Shown piece after piece: positions 8,432 to 15,590 of a stretch of DNA of 64,000 nt (its first letter is position 1; each line of letters opens with the position of its first letter). The translations under genes and the position numbers were made by a program. The stretch lies in assembly GCF_017876625.1 (NCBI RefSeq), contig NZ_JAGIOH010000001.1, forward strand, positions 7,523,501 to 7,587,500, written 5' to 3'. The notes beneath the pieces are model-generated. The model saw only the letters and a program-made list of their open reading frames with translations. It was not told the origin of the DNA and did not search any database. Origin of the DNA: Streptomyces syringium (GTDB lineage Bacteria; Actinomycetota; Actinomycetes; Streptomycetales; Streptomycetaceae).

Positions 8432-8604
8432 AGTCATCAACCTCCACACAGCCGTTTGCCCTGAGCGGGCCCCGGCATGCATGCGGATTCCTTCCCGGCG
8501 GCCCGGGGGAGGAGGAAGGGGCCGCACCGCCTCTGGCGGGGGCACGGAGTGTGTGGTGGGATGCGAACCGCCGCCCGGAAGCCCATGTGCGAGGGAGACG
8601 TGTC

Positions 8605-9153
8605 ATGGAACGCCCACCTGAGGCCCTGGAGCATCGGACGGTCCGGCTGGTCCGCTGGCGTACGGGCGACGCGGAGTGGGCGCTCGACCTGGTCACGGAG
8701 GCCCTGGACCACCTTCGTCCGTACATGCCCTGGGCCGACGGCTACAGCGCCGAGCAGAATCTCGCGTTCCTTCGCTCCTGCGAGCAGGCCTGGGACGCCG
8801 GAACCTCCTTTCAGTACTCCGTGCACCACCGGGGGCGCCCCGCCGGGTCGTGCGGACTCCTCCGGCGTCCCGGAACGGATGTCGTGGAGATCGGCTACTG
8901 GCTCCACCCCGACCACACCGGGAAGGGCCTGGCGACCGACTCCGCCCGCCTCCTCGTCACCGCCGCGTTCGCGCTGTCCGATGTCGGCGCGGTGGAGATC
9001 GTGCACGACGCGGGGAACCACGCGAGCGGAGCCGTGCCGCGCCGACTGGACTTCACGCGCATCGGCATGCGAAGTTCCCAGCCCCCGCTCCCACCCGCCG
9101 ATTCCGGCATCGAAGTGATCTGGAGCCTGTCACGGCATCAGGCCGCGGGGTGA
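8605..9153 (+). CDS. GNAT N-acetyltransferase, RimJ/RimL type
   Basis: A 182-aa GNAT enzyme. It begins with the RimJ/L-like segment HRTVRLVRWRTGDAEWAL and has an acetyl-CoA loop HPDHTGKGLATDSARLL. The usual NxxS in the next element appears as DAGNHASGAVPRRLDF. Relatives acetylate the N-terminus of ribosomal proteins or small amines; the substrate here is unknown. ATG 8605 follows a GAGGGAGA ribosome site. The gene is convergent with the coiled-coil gene, only two bases separating the stops. Confidence 0.8.
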   Translation: MERPPEALEHRTVRLVRWRTGDAEWALDLVTEALDHLRPYMPWADGYSAEQNLAFLRSCEQAWDAGTSFQYSVHHRGRPAGSCGLLRRPGTDVVEIGYWLHPDHTGKGLATDSARLLVTAAFALSDVGAVEIVHDAGNHASGAVPRRLDFTRIGMRSSQPPLPPADSGIEVIWSLSRHQAAG

Positions 9154-9155
9154 CG

Positions 9156-10640
9156 TCAGTCGTGCGGCCGCCGCGCGTGGCGGCCATGGCCCGGCTGGAA
9201 CATCGACTGCAACCGTCCGAGCAGCCCCTTGTCGGAGCGGCCGCTGTCCGCCTCCCGGACCGGGTCCTCGCCCGGGGGCGGGCCGGCAGGGGGCGAGGGC
9301 TCGGCACGGGCGACCGCCGGGGGCTTTTCCAGCTCCCGGCCCGCCCCCGGGGAGACGTCCCGGCGGCCGGCGGTGCTCGGCAGCGGGCCCAGCAGCGCCC
9401 ACCCGTAGGCCGTACGAGGTGTCCCTTGCGGGGGAGCGGGTGCGGCGGCCGCAGGCGACGGCCACTCGACCTGCCACGCCACGTCGTACTTGCCGAGGCC
9501 GTACGGATGGGCGTATTCGAGCGAGTTCACGGCGGAGGGGCCGTAGCCGGTGAAGTCCCCGTAGCCGCCGGGATCATAGGTGGCGGGGGAGTCGTAGGCC
9601 GGGGGGCCGGCCATGGGGCGGAGGTGGCCGGCGGCCGAGGCGACCGTGGCCTCGGCCTCCTTGAGGGTGGCGAGGGCGTGTGCCCGGGAGGTCTCCACCC
9701 GGGCGGTGGTGAGCTCGCTCTGCAGTGAGGTGACACGGTCCTGCAGCCGCCGCAGCCGGTCGATGTGGGCATGCAGGTCCGTCCGCAGCCGCTCGGCTTC
9801 CCGCTGCGCGGTGGACTCGTGCAGTCGGACGCGCTTCAGCTCGACCTGGAGCCGCTCGGCGTCGCCCTTGCGCCGGAGGGCGAGGGCGGTGCCGCGGGCC
9901 GCCTGCTGCCCGGTCTCCCGTAATTCCCGTCGCAGGGCCCGCACTTCGTCCTCGAGCGAGCTCGTGTAGGCGTGGCGGGCGGCACGCTCGTCCTCCGCCA
10001 GATATTCCTCGTACCGGGTGGGATCGCTGTCACGGAGGGCGGCGAAGTAGGAGCACATCAGGGCCTGCCGTTCCTCGGCGGTAGGACCCCGACCCTCGGG
10101 CAGCAGAGCGAGCAGCTGATCGATCTCGTGGCGGTCCGGCACGCGCGCACCCCGTGCGACGGCGGCCAGGGCGGCCGGCGAGACCGTAGTGGCCGGTGCC
10201 GCCGGAAAGCGCAGCCGCAGAGCGCGGCTGACGGCGTCGGGGTCGGCATCCAGCCGGTTCATGACCGTCTCGCGCACCGTCGAGGCGAACGCCTGTACGG
10301 ACTTGGGGAGGGGGCGGCGCCTTTCCTGGTCCGCCTGCGTCCACAAGGCCTTGATCTCCGGCCAGACTTCGCTCTCCGGCCGTTCCCGTTCGCCGCTCAT
10401 CCGCAGCAGTTGCAGGACGACGGCGTGCAGGGTGTCAGATCCTGTCAGACTCCGGCCGGTCAGGATCTCGCCGACCGTGGTGTGCGAGGCGGTCGCGGGC
10501 AGGGAGTTGTCCTGATTGACGGCCTCGGAGATCCTGCGGTACGAGGGGTTGCCCGCGGCCTCGCGGAGGGCGCACATCGCGTCGCGTAGCCGGAGCAGGG
10601 CGCCGTCCGGCCCCCGCCCACCCCGCATCTGTGCGGGCAT
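9156..10640 (-). CDS. HTH and coiled-coil protein, possible DNA-binding regulator
   Basis: A 494-aa protein with three parts. Residues about 10-85 look like an HTH region of the type found in many Streptomyces XRE-like proteins (SYRRISEAV, then TTVGEILTGRSL). Residues about 210-330 form a long, heptad-rich coiled coil with many Arg, Glu and Leu. The last 140 residues are Pro/Gly/Tyr-rich and probably disordered. No enzymatic motif was found. It may oligomerise through the coiled coil and bind DNA, possibly at the TGTCAGA repeats before its own start. ATG 10640 is used; ATG 10628 is an alternative. Confidence 0.6.
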   Translation of the reverse strand: MPAQMRGGRGPDGALLRLRDAMCALREAAGNPSYRRISEAVNQDNSLPATASHTTVGEILTGRSLTGSDTLHAVVLQLLRMSGERERPESEVWPEIKALWTQADQERRRPLPKSVQAFASTVRETVMNRLDADPDAVSRALRLRFPAAPATTVSPAALAAVARGARVPDRHEIDQLLALLPEGRGPTAEERQALMCSYFAALRDSDPTRYEEYLAEDERAARHAYTSSLEDEVRALRRELRETGQQAARGTALALRRKGDAERLQVELKRVRLHESTAQREAERLRTDLHAHIDRLRRLQDRVTSLQSELTTARVETSRAHALATLKEAEATVASAAGHLRPMAGPPAYDSPATYDPGGYGDFTGYGPSAVNSLEYAHPYGLGKYDVAWQVEWPSPAAAAPAPPQGTPRTAYGWALLGPLPSTAGRRDVSPGAGRELEKPPAVARAEPSPPAGPPPGEDPVREADSGRSDKGLLGRLQSMFQPGHGRHARRPHD

Positions 10641-10656
10641 AGCCGAGGCTCCCTGC

Positions 10657-10721
10657 TGTCAGATCGTGTCAGAGGAGCCGATCCTTCCATACCCCGGTGT
10701 ACCGCCGGGAATTATCTGACA
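10657..10721. promoter_or_regulatory. TGTCAGA repeats upstream of the HTH/coiled-coil gene
   Basis: TGTCAGATCGTGTCAGA (10657-10673) holds two direct TGTCAGA copies 10 bases apart, and an inverted copy TCTGACA follows at 10715-10721. A near-identical pair occurs inside the coding region at 10433-10449. The promoter-proximal copies could be operator sites, perhaps for autoregulation. Confidence 0.4.
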
Positions 10722-10875
10722 ACTCTCTGCACGGCAGATGCGTCAGCCCCGCCGAGCCGAGGTGTCGACTGGAGGAGCCGACGGTGATCGCCGCCGGTTT
10801 CGCATACGACCGGGCCGCCGCAGACCAGCGGGCAGCAGGACCGGCGGCCCGGTCCCCACCCCAACGAGGGGCGTC

Positions 10876-11229
10876 ATGAACCACCTTAAAGAGCACGACT
10901 TCCGCGACCGCCTTCATGGCCAAAGCCACCACCGCGCGGCGCCGGTGCGCTACCGTGCCCGCCGCGCGGTCGTCGCACTGACCTTCCTCGCAGCGGTCCT
11001 TCCCACGGTCCCCGCCGCGCAGGCCACCGCCCAGGGGGCGTCCCCCTCGGCGGCCACCGCGCCGACGCAGCCCACGGACCGTCCGCCCGCCCGGCCCGGC
11101 GGGCTGTCCGGGCCGGAGCTGTGGCGCGCCGGCCTGCCCCCGTTCCTCGCTTCCCTGGGGTCGGGCACCGTGCTCGCCGTCACCGGGTGGGGCATCAAGC
11201 GGATCGCCTCCCGTCGAGCCGCCCCGTAG
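10876..11229 (+). CDS. Small exported or membrane-anchored hypothetical protein
   Basis: A 117-aa protein of unknown function. It has a basic N-terminus, a hydrophobic segment at about residues 31-48 (VVALTFLAAVLPTVPA) that could be a signal peptide, a Pro/Thr/Ala-rich linker, and a second moderately hydrophobic segment near residues 90-105 (LASLGSGTVLAVTGWGI) followed by a basic end. This would suit an exported protein with a C-terminal anchor. ATG 10876 has an ACGAGGGG ribosome site. It is divergent from the HTH/coiled-coil gene and convergent with the MFS gene. Confidence 0.55.
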   Translation: MNHLKEHDFRDRLHGQSHHRAAPVRYRARRAVVALTFLAAVLPTVPAAQATAQGASPSAATAPTQPTDRPPARPGGLSGPELWRAGLPPFLASLGSGTVLAVTGWGIKRIASRRAAP

Positions 11230-11262
11230 CGGACGGACCGGCTCCCGCACCAGGGGCGCGGA

Positions 11263-11293
11263 TGCCGGGGGGACCACTCACGCCTCCCCGGCA
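11263..11293. terminator. Hairpin between convergent genes
   Basis: TGCCGGGG and CCCCGGCA arms with a 15-base loop lie between the small exported protein (plus) and the MFS exporter (minus), closing the putative peptide operon. Confidence 0.5.
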
Positions 11294-11327
11294 GTGCGCC
11301 CGGTACCGGAACCCCGGGCCGTAGCCG

Positions 11328-12629
11328 TCACACTCGCTGTTTGCTCGCGACGGCTTCCGCCGGGGCGGCACGCGGCGGCCGGTCGGCCAGGGCGAGCACG
11401 GGGACGATCGCGAGCGCGAGGACGGCTCCTCCCGCCGCCAGCGCCGGGAATCCACTGGCCGCGACGACCAGGCCGGAAGCCATCCCGCCGGTCGCGCCGG
11501 CCAGGGCGATCCCCACGTCGACCGTGCCTTGAGTCGCGGCACGCCGGGCGAGCGGAACCGCGTCCGTGACGATGGCGGTGCCGCTGATCAGCCCGAAGTT
11601 CCACCCCAGCCCCAGCAGGACGAGGGCTGTGGCCAGGGCGGCCATGGAGTGCGGTGGTGCCACGGCGGCGAGGATTCCGGCGGCGAGCAGGGTCAGACCG
11701 GGCGCGGCGGCGACCCACCGCCGGCCGAGGCGGTCGACGAGCATGCCCGTGAGGGGAGAAGGCATGAACATCGCCGCCACATGGAGGGCGATGACGAGCC
11801 CGGCCGCCTGTGTGCCGTGGCCGTGGGCCCGCATGTGGACGGGCGTCATCGTCATGATCGCGATCATCACGAGCTGGGTGACGACCATGACGGCGGCGCC
11901 GGTGGCGAGGGCACGGGTGTCCGTCCGGGCGGCGTCGCCCTCCCCGGTGCCATCGGCGTCGTCCGGCGACGTGCCGGCCGCCGCGAGGTCGCGCGCCAGC
12001 AGCAGCGGGTCCGGGCGCAGGCAGATGCCCAGCACGGCGGCGGCCGCCGTGAAGGCGAGGAGGGCCAGCAGGAACGGGCCGGCGAGGCGGGGGATCCCCC
12101 AGGCATGGGCGACGTCGCCCGTGGCACTCACCAGGAGGGGACCGACGACCGCGCCGAGTGTGGTGGCGAAGAGCACGGTGCTCACCGCGCGGCCCCGGCG
12201 CGCGGGCGAGGCGAGGTCCGCCCCCGCGTACCGGGCCAGCAGATTGGTCACCGTGCCCGCCCCGTAGACGAAGAGGGAGAGGAGGAGCAGGTACACGCTG
12301 TCGACGACGGCCGCGATGACGACACCGAGACTGCCGAGCGCGCCGACCACGTAGCCCAGGGTGAGTCCCGGCCGCCGTCCCCAGCGCTGGCACACGCGCC
12401 CGATCCCGATGGCACCGAGCGCGGCCCCGGCCGTGAACAGGGCGCTGGGCACCCCGGCGAGGCCGGTGGAGCCGAGCATCTCCTCGGCGAGCAGCGCGCC
12501 GACGGTGATGCCGGCGGCGAGCCCCGCGCCGCTGAGGACCTGGGAGACGACCAGGACGGTCAGGACCCGCCGCTGCTGTGGGACCTCCGGATTGCCGTGC
12601 GTGGCCGGTATGCCGGACCGAGCGCTCAT
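11328..12629 (-). CDS. MFS exporter of the putative peptide locus
   Basis: A 433-aa, twelve-helix major facilitator. The loop after helix 2 reads GRVCQRWGRRPGL, a recognisable motif A, and the second half repeats it as GMLVDRLGRRWVA. A hydrophilic loop of about 40 residues separates the halves. It is the last gene in a minus-strand set after the GCIS peptide, the adenylate-forming enzyme and the GRDP-like gene, 108 bases beyond the latter, and would suit export of a product or self-protection. The start ATG 12629 is preceded by AAAGG. A general drug exporter unrelated to the neighbours is the alternative. Confidence 0.75.
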   Translation of the reverse strand: MSARSGIPATHGNPEVPQQRRVLTVLVVSQVLSGAGLAAGITVGALLAEEMLGSTGLAGVPSALFTAGAALGAIGIGRVCQRWGRRPGLTLGYVVGALGSLGVVIAAVVDSVYLLLLSLFVYGAGTVTNLLARYAGADLASPARRGRAVSTVLFATTLGAVVGPLLVSATGDVAHAWGIPRLAGPFLLALLAFTAAAAVLGICLRPDPLLLARDLAAAGTSPDDADGTGEGDAARTDTRALATGAAVMVVTQLVMIAIMTMTPVHMRAHGHGTQAAGLVIALHVAAMFMPSPLTGMLVDRLGRRWVAAAPGLTLLAAGILAAVAPPHSMAALATALVLLGLGWNFGLISGTAIVTDAVPLARRAATQGTVDVGIALAGATGGMASGLVVAASGFPALAAGGAVLALAIVPVLALADRPPRAAPAEAVASKQRV

Positions 12630-12737
12630 GATGCCTTTCCCTGTCCCCCGGAGCGAGAAGTCTCTCCGGATGCCACGCCGGATGGTGGTGCGGGCGCCGT
12701 GGTCCCGTCGGTGATGCGGGCGTACGCGGCGCGCGTG

Positions 12738-13253
12738 CTACGCCGCTGCCAGCGGTTCGAGTGCGGCGATGTCCTCCAGTGACATGTCCAGCTGCTGGTG
12801 GAGGAACCGCACGATCGTCCAGTGCGGCAGAGCGCCCTCGTCGAAGGGGCCGAACTCCCGGCAGTACAGCGGGATCCAGCGCAGGGCTTCCTCGATCGCC
12901 TGCTCACGGCCGGGCTCCTGCTGGTAGTCCTCGTAGCCGATGCTCCGGTGATGGATGAAGAACCGGCCGGGCAGTCTCTCTTCGCACAGTTCACGGTACT
13001 CGCGCGTCTGCAGAATGAGGTAGTGCCATATCTCGTCGATCTCCTGCTCGACGGGCAGGAAGAGTCCGCTGAGCTGCTCGCGGTGGTGCGAGATGAGGTA
13101 GAGGTACCGCAGGCACTCGAGGACCTGGCGTTCGACGAAGTCCGGTGCCGCTTCGGTCTTGTCGGTGAAGTACTTCACCACCTCGTCGTGGAGTCGGCTG
13201 CCGAGAAGAGCCTTGAGGTCCTCGGCGGACACGGTCGGCTGTGGGGTGGTCAC
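12738..13253 (-). CDS. GRDP-like (PF07173-type) protein with His/Cys-rich motif
   Basis: A 171-aa soluble, largely helical protein. Its centre matches the pattern of glycine-rich-domain-protein-like (GRDP-like) proteins: EIDEIWHYLILQT, then REYRELC, then GRFFIHH. D73, H77, C90 and H101/H102 are candidate metal or catalytic residues. The biochemical role of this family in bacteria is not established to my knowledge. GTG 13253 has a GGGAG site 7 bases upstream. It starts only 21 bases after the adenylate-forming enzyme's stop, so the two are very likely cotranscribed and may act on the same substrate. The family assignment is from motif memory, not a search. Confidence 0.6.
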   Translation of the reverse strand: MTTPQPTVSAEDLKALLGSRLHDEVVKYFTDKTEAAPDFVERQVLECLRYLYLISHHREQLSGLFLPVEQEIDEIWHYLILQTREYRELCEERLPGRFFIHHRSIGYEDYQQEPGREQAIEEALRWIPLYCREFGPFDEGALPHWTIVRFLHQQLDMSLEDIAALEPLAAA

Positions 13254-13274
13254 ACCATTCTCCCGTCGGGTGGG

Positions 13275-14513
13275 TCAGAGGTCTTTCGCGAGCCAGGCGT
13301 ACTTGCCGGACTTGCCGATGGCGATGTGCGTGCGGTGCTCGACACGGCACCGGCGCCCGGTCAGTTCGCCGACGCTGTGCTCCAGTGCGGCTGCCTCGGC
13401 CGGCTCGAGTGGTGCGTCGTGGAAGGTCGTGTACCGCAGTACGGCCTCCGCGTCCCCGGAGGGCCGGAGCTGGTGGAGGAAGACGTGCGGTGACGCGCGG
13501 CCGACGCTGTCGTCGAGGTCTCCCTGCGCCACCGGGCCGTGCGGCGCCGGGAGAAGCTCCTTCTCACGGCCGCAGAACCGGGAGATCCTGGCCGGGTCCG
13601 GTGTGCCGTCCAGGGTGCGTACGCAGTCCCCCGAGCGGTACCGGATCAGCGGCATATGGGGATTCCGCACACTCGTCACAATGAGGTTGAAGAGTTGACT
13701 TCCCGGGGTCACCGGAATCAATTCCACATTCATCTGGTCGAGGTACGGCCAGTACCGGCCGTCGCGGTCGCTGTAGTAGAGGTAACCCAGCTCCGTGCTG
13801 CCGAACAGATCGATGATCGGGCAGGTGAAGTGCCGCTGGAGGAAACGGCGGACATTCACCGGGGTGTATTCGTAGGCGTGGATGATGCTGGCGGGCTGCG
13901 GGAACTGGTCCCACAGGCCCCACTCGTTCACCTTCCGCACGAGGTGCGCCAGGTGATAGCCCGAGCAGTCGAGGTGGTACCACCCCTGCGGATGTGCCTG
14001 CCGTGCCGTCCGGATCTCGGCCAGCATGCGCTCGACCTCCTCGCGCTCCCACAACGCCGGGTCGAGCCGCAGGTTGAGGTAGAGAGTGCGGGCGTCCAGC
14101 CGCCGTTCCTCGAGGTCGGGCAGGGTGTCCGGCTCGGCTCCGCGCTTCTTCGCGTTGACCCGGGCGACGTGCTCCGTGGCCAACACGGTGGTGAGGGAGA
14201 CGCGTTGGCATCCCTGGTCCCACGTGGCGGAGATGTCGGGATGCTCGCTCCACAGCCGGTAATAGGAGTTGAGCAGGAAGTACGGGGGGCGGATGATCTG
14301 CATACGGGCATGATTGGTGCCGGTGGAGAGCACGAACTCCGCCTCACCGGCCGCGAGTGCCTCCGCGAGCCGGGGTGTCATCCAGTTGTCCGGGAAATCC
14401 CGCGCTATCTCGGGTTTCTCGAGTATGGGGAAGTGTCCCTGCTCGATCGACCTCCGGTAGATCGGTATGTCCCTGATCCGCTCGACGATGTCGGCTGTCG
14501 GCTGACCGTTCAT
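13275..14513 (-). CDS. Adenylate-forming enzyme, PaaK/CapK/F390-synthetase-like
   Basis: A 412-aa member of the acyl-adenylate superfamily, in the compact branch with phenylacetate-CoA ligase and coenzyme F390 synthetase. Ordered motifs are a P-loop-like STGTNHARM (63-71), the A5 motif IDLFGSTELGY (234-244), A7-like YRSGDCV (292-298), A8-like FCGREKE (313-319) and a C-terminal GKSGKYAW (400-407) with the likely catalytic Lys. It should activate a carboxylate as AMP ester and pass it to a thiol, amine or alcohol. ATG 14513 is favoured because GAGG lies 6 bases upstream; GTG 14519 is too close to that site. The GCIS peptide lies 126 bases upstream on the same strand, suggesting the peptide is substrate or acceptor. 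Confidence 0.75.
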   Translation of the reverse strand: MNGQPTADIVERIRDIPIYRRSIEQGHFPILEKPEIARDFPDNWMTPRLAEALAAGEAEFVLSTGTNHARMQIIRPPYFLLNSYYRLWSEHPDISATWDQGCQRVSLTTVLATEHVARVNAKKRGAEPDTLPDLEERRLDARTLYLNLRLDPALWEREEVERMLAEIRTARQAHPQGWYHLDCSGYHLAHLVRKVNEWGLWDQFPQPASIIHAYEYTPVNVRRFLQRHFTCPIIDLFGSTELGYLYYSDRDGRYWPYLDQMNVELIPVTPGSQLFNLIVTSVRNPHMPLIRYRSGDCVRTLDGTPDPARISRFCGREKELLPAPHGPVAQGDLDDSVGRASPHVFLHQLRPSGDAEAVLRYTTFHDAPLEPAEAAALEHSVGELTGRRCRVEHRTHIAIGKSGKYAWLAKDL

Positions 14514-14572
14514 TCTCACCCTCGGGGTCTGCTCGGAGAACGGAAGCCCCGCATGAAGCCAGGGGCCGTGCG

Positions 14573-14622
14573 CCGGGGGAGCGGGCCGCGGACGCGCGAA
14601 GCGGCCGGACTCGCTCCCCCGG
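14573..14622 (-). promoter_or_regulatory. Strong hairpin between peptide and ligase genes
   Basis: An 11-bp outer stem (14573-14583 with 14612-14622) and a 6-bp inner stem (GGCCGC with GCGGCC) form a two-part hairpin 17 bases after the peptide stop. Placed inside the presumed operon, it could be a partial terminator or a transcript stabiliser that makes the peptide message more abundant than the enzyme messages, as in many bacteriocin and lanthipeptide operons. Confidence 0.6.
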
Positions 14623-14639
14623 GTTTCAGCGGACGGTCG

Positions 14640-14792
14640 TCAGGAGATGCAACCGGCCTTGGGGGCCGCGCTGATGCAGCCCGACTTGGCCACGCTGATG
14701 CAGCCGTCCTTCGCGGCGTTCTGCGCCGAGTTGGCGGCGACCCAGCCCTTCCAGACGCTGTCCTGGGCCATCTTCTTGATGAGCTTGTCCAT
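14640..14792 (-). CDS. Putative RiPP precursor peptide with three GCIS motifs
   Basis: A 50-aa gene product missed by length cut-offs. The N-terminal part (MDKLIKKMAQDSVWKGW) is charged, probably helical and leader-like. The C-terminal part holds three evenly spaced GCIS motifs at residues 30-33, 38-41 and 47-50; the last is the exact C-terminus. Its only cysteines are the three in these motifs. GGAGG lies 5 bases before the ATG, a TTGACA/TACGGT promoter precedes it, and a hairpin follows the stop. Cotranscription with an adenylate-forming enzyme, a GRDP-like protein and an exporter suggests a modified peptide, or a carrier whose cysteines hold acyl groups. No LanB/LanC/LanM, YcaO, ATP-grasp or radical-SAM enzyme is nearby, so no known class is assigned. 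Confidence 0.75.
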   Translation of the reverse strand: MDKLIKKMAQDSVWKGWVAANSAQNAAKDGCISVAKSGCISAAPKAGCIS

Positions 14793-14853
14793 GTCGACCT
14801 CCGAAAACAGTGACGTATGCGACGGATGACCTGCTCTTTTGTCGCTCCGTCAG

Positions 14854-14883
14854 ACCGTAAAGCCATGGCCAAGAAAGTGTCAA
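14854..14883 (-). promoter_or_regulatory. Sigma-70-type promoter of the peptide gene
   Basis: On the minus strand a consensus TTGACA (-35, at 14883-14878) is separated by 18 bases from TACGGT (-10, at 14859-14854). The start of transcription would fall near 14847, giving a leader of about 55 bases with the GGAGG ribosome site. Confidence 0.7.
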
Positions 14884-15158
14884 CGTTGAGCAAGGCAATG
14901 ATCGCTTCGAGGTTGGCCGACCGGTGAGTTGACACGTGGACGCCGCTCAACTGGACGTCGGCGGAGCGGTGGGCCGCGGGCCCCTGACGGCCGGCGACCG
15001 CGGCGAAGCCGGGGCCGGTGGGCCGCGTCGGCATTGTCGGGCGGATGTCGTGAGGCGGGGGCGTGGCATGGCGGTGGTGGGGTGAGACGTCCTGCCGATG
15101 GCGTGCGGCGGCCTCGGGGGCGTACGCCCCCAGGACGCACTGCCGACTACGCATCCAT

Positions 15159-15262
15159 CAATAAGTTAAGCGCATTATTGAGCTGCCTAGGGCTGCCGAG
15201 CTAAGGTAACGTACAGGCAAAAGACGGCGTGGCCGCAGTGCGGGACCGCTCCCCGACTGCGG
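15159..15262 (+). promoter_or_regulatory. Plus-strand promoter candidate with overlapping inverted repeat and leader hairpin
   Basis: CAATAA and TTATTG arms (15159-15180, 10-base spacer) overlap a -35-like TTGAGC (15178-15183), followed after 18 bases by TAAGGT (15202-15207). A hairpin with CCGCAGT/ACTGCGG arms lies at 15233-15262, about 20 bases after the predicted start. This may be a regulated promoter for the carbonic anhydrase operon with a long leader. Confidence 0.45.
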
Positions 15263-15590
15263 TGTGGCATTCCATGACGCGTGGTCAACGGGTCGCGTTC
15301 TCGGGGGAGTTCGTGTTCACAGGGCAGCGCGCGTTCAAAGAACTACAGCGAATTTCAACCAAAACGGGGATGCCGGGACCATCAGGCCGCCTCCGGACCG
15401 CACGCTCTTCCAGCGCGCCACCCCTGCGGTGGAAACCTGTGCGGCGCTGAAGCCACCACAGGGAAAACCGGTCGATTCCGGCACAGCACCCATGGGCCGG
15501 CCTTCCGGCAATCCCTCGCACGCGAAGTACTCCAATGCTGACCTTGAACACACCGTGCCTGAATGTACCGGGCGCAGGAGGCGGGCCAAC

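Larger units (their letters stand above)
14793..15590. other. 800-bp regulatory gap between the peptide locus and carbonic anhydrase
   Basis: This divergent gap is AT-richer than its surroundings around 14840-14890 and 15140-15230. It holds the peptide promoter (minus), a plus-strand promoter candidate and two hairpins. Plus-strand frames at about 15229-15450 and 15264-15590 are open, but their translations look non-coding and the carbonic anhydrase has a good start at 15591. No gene is claimed. Confidence 0.5.

Noticed and set aside
14516..15154. Minus-strand frames of 212 and 90 codons covering the GCIS peptide gene
   Set aside because: They are Arg/Ser/Pro-rich shadow frames without ribosome sites. 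The third frame with the GCIS peptide has GGAGG, a promoter and a sensible sequence.
15229..15590. Open frames before the carbonic anhydrase that could encode a short leader protein or an N-terminal extension
   Set aside because: The codon pattern is poor, there is no ribosome site, and the anhydrase has a proper AGGAGG site at 15591.
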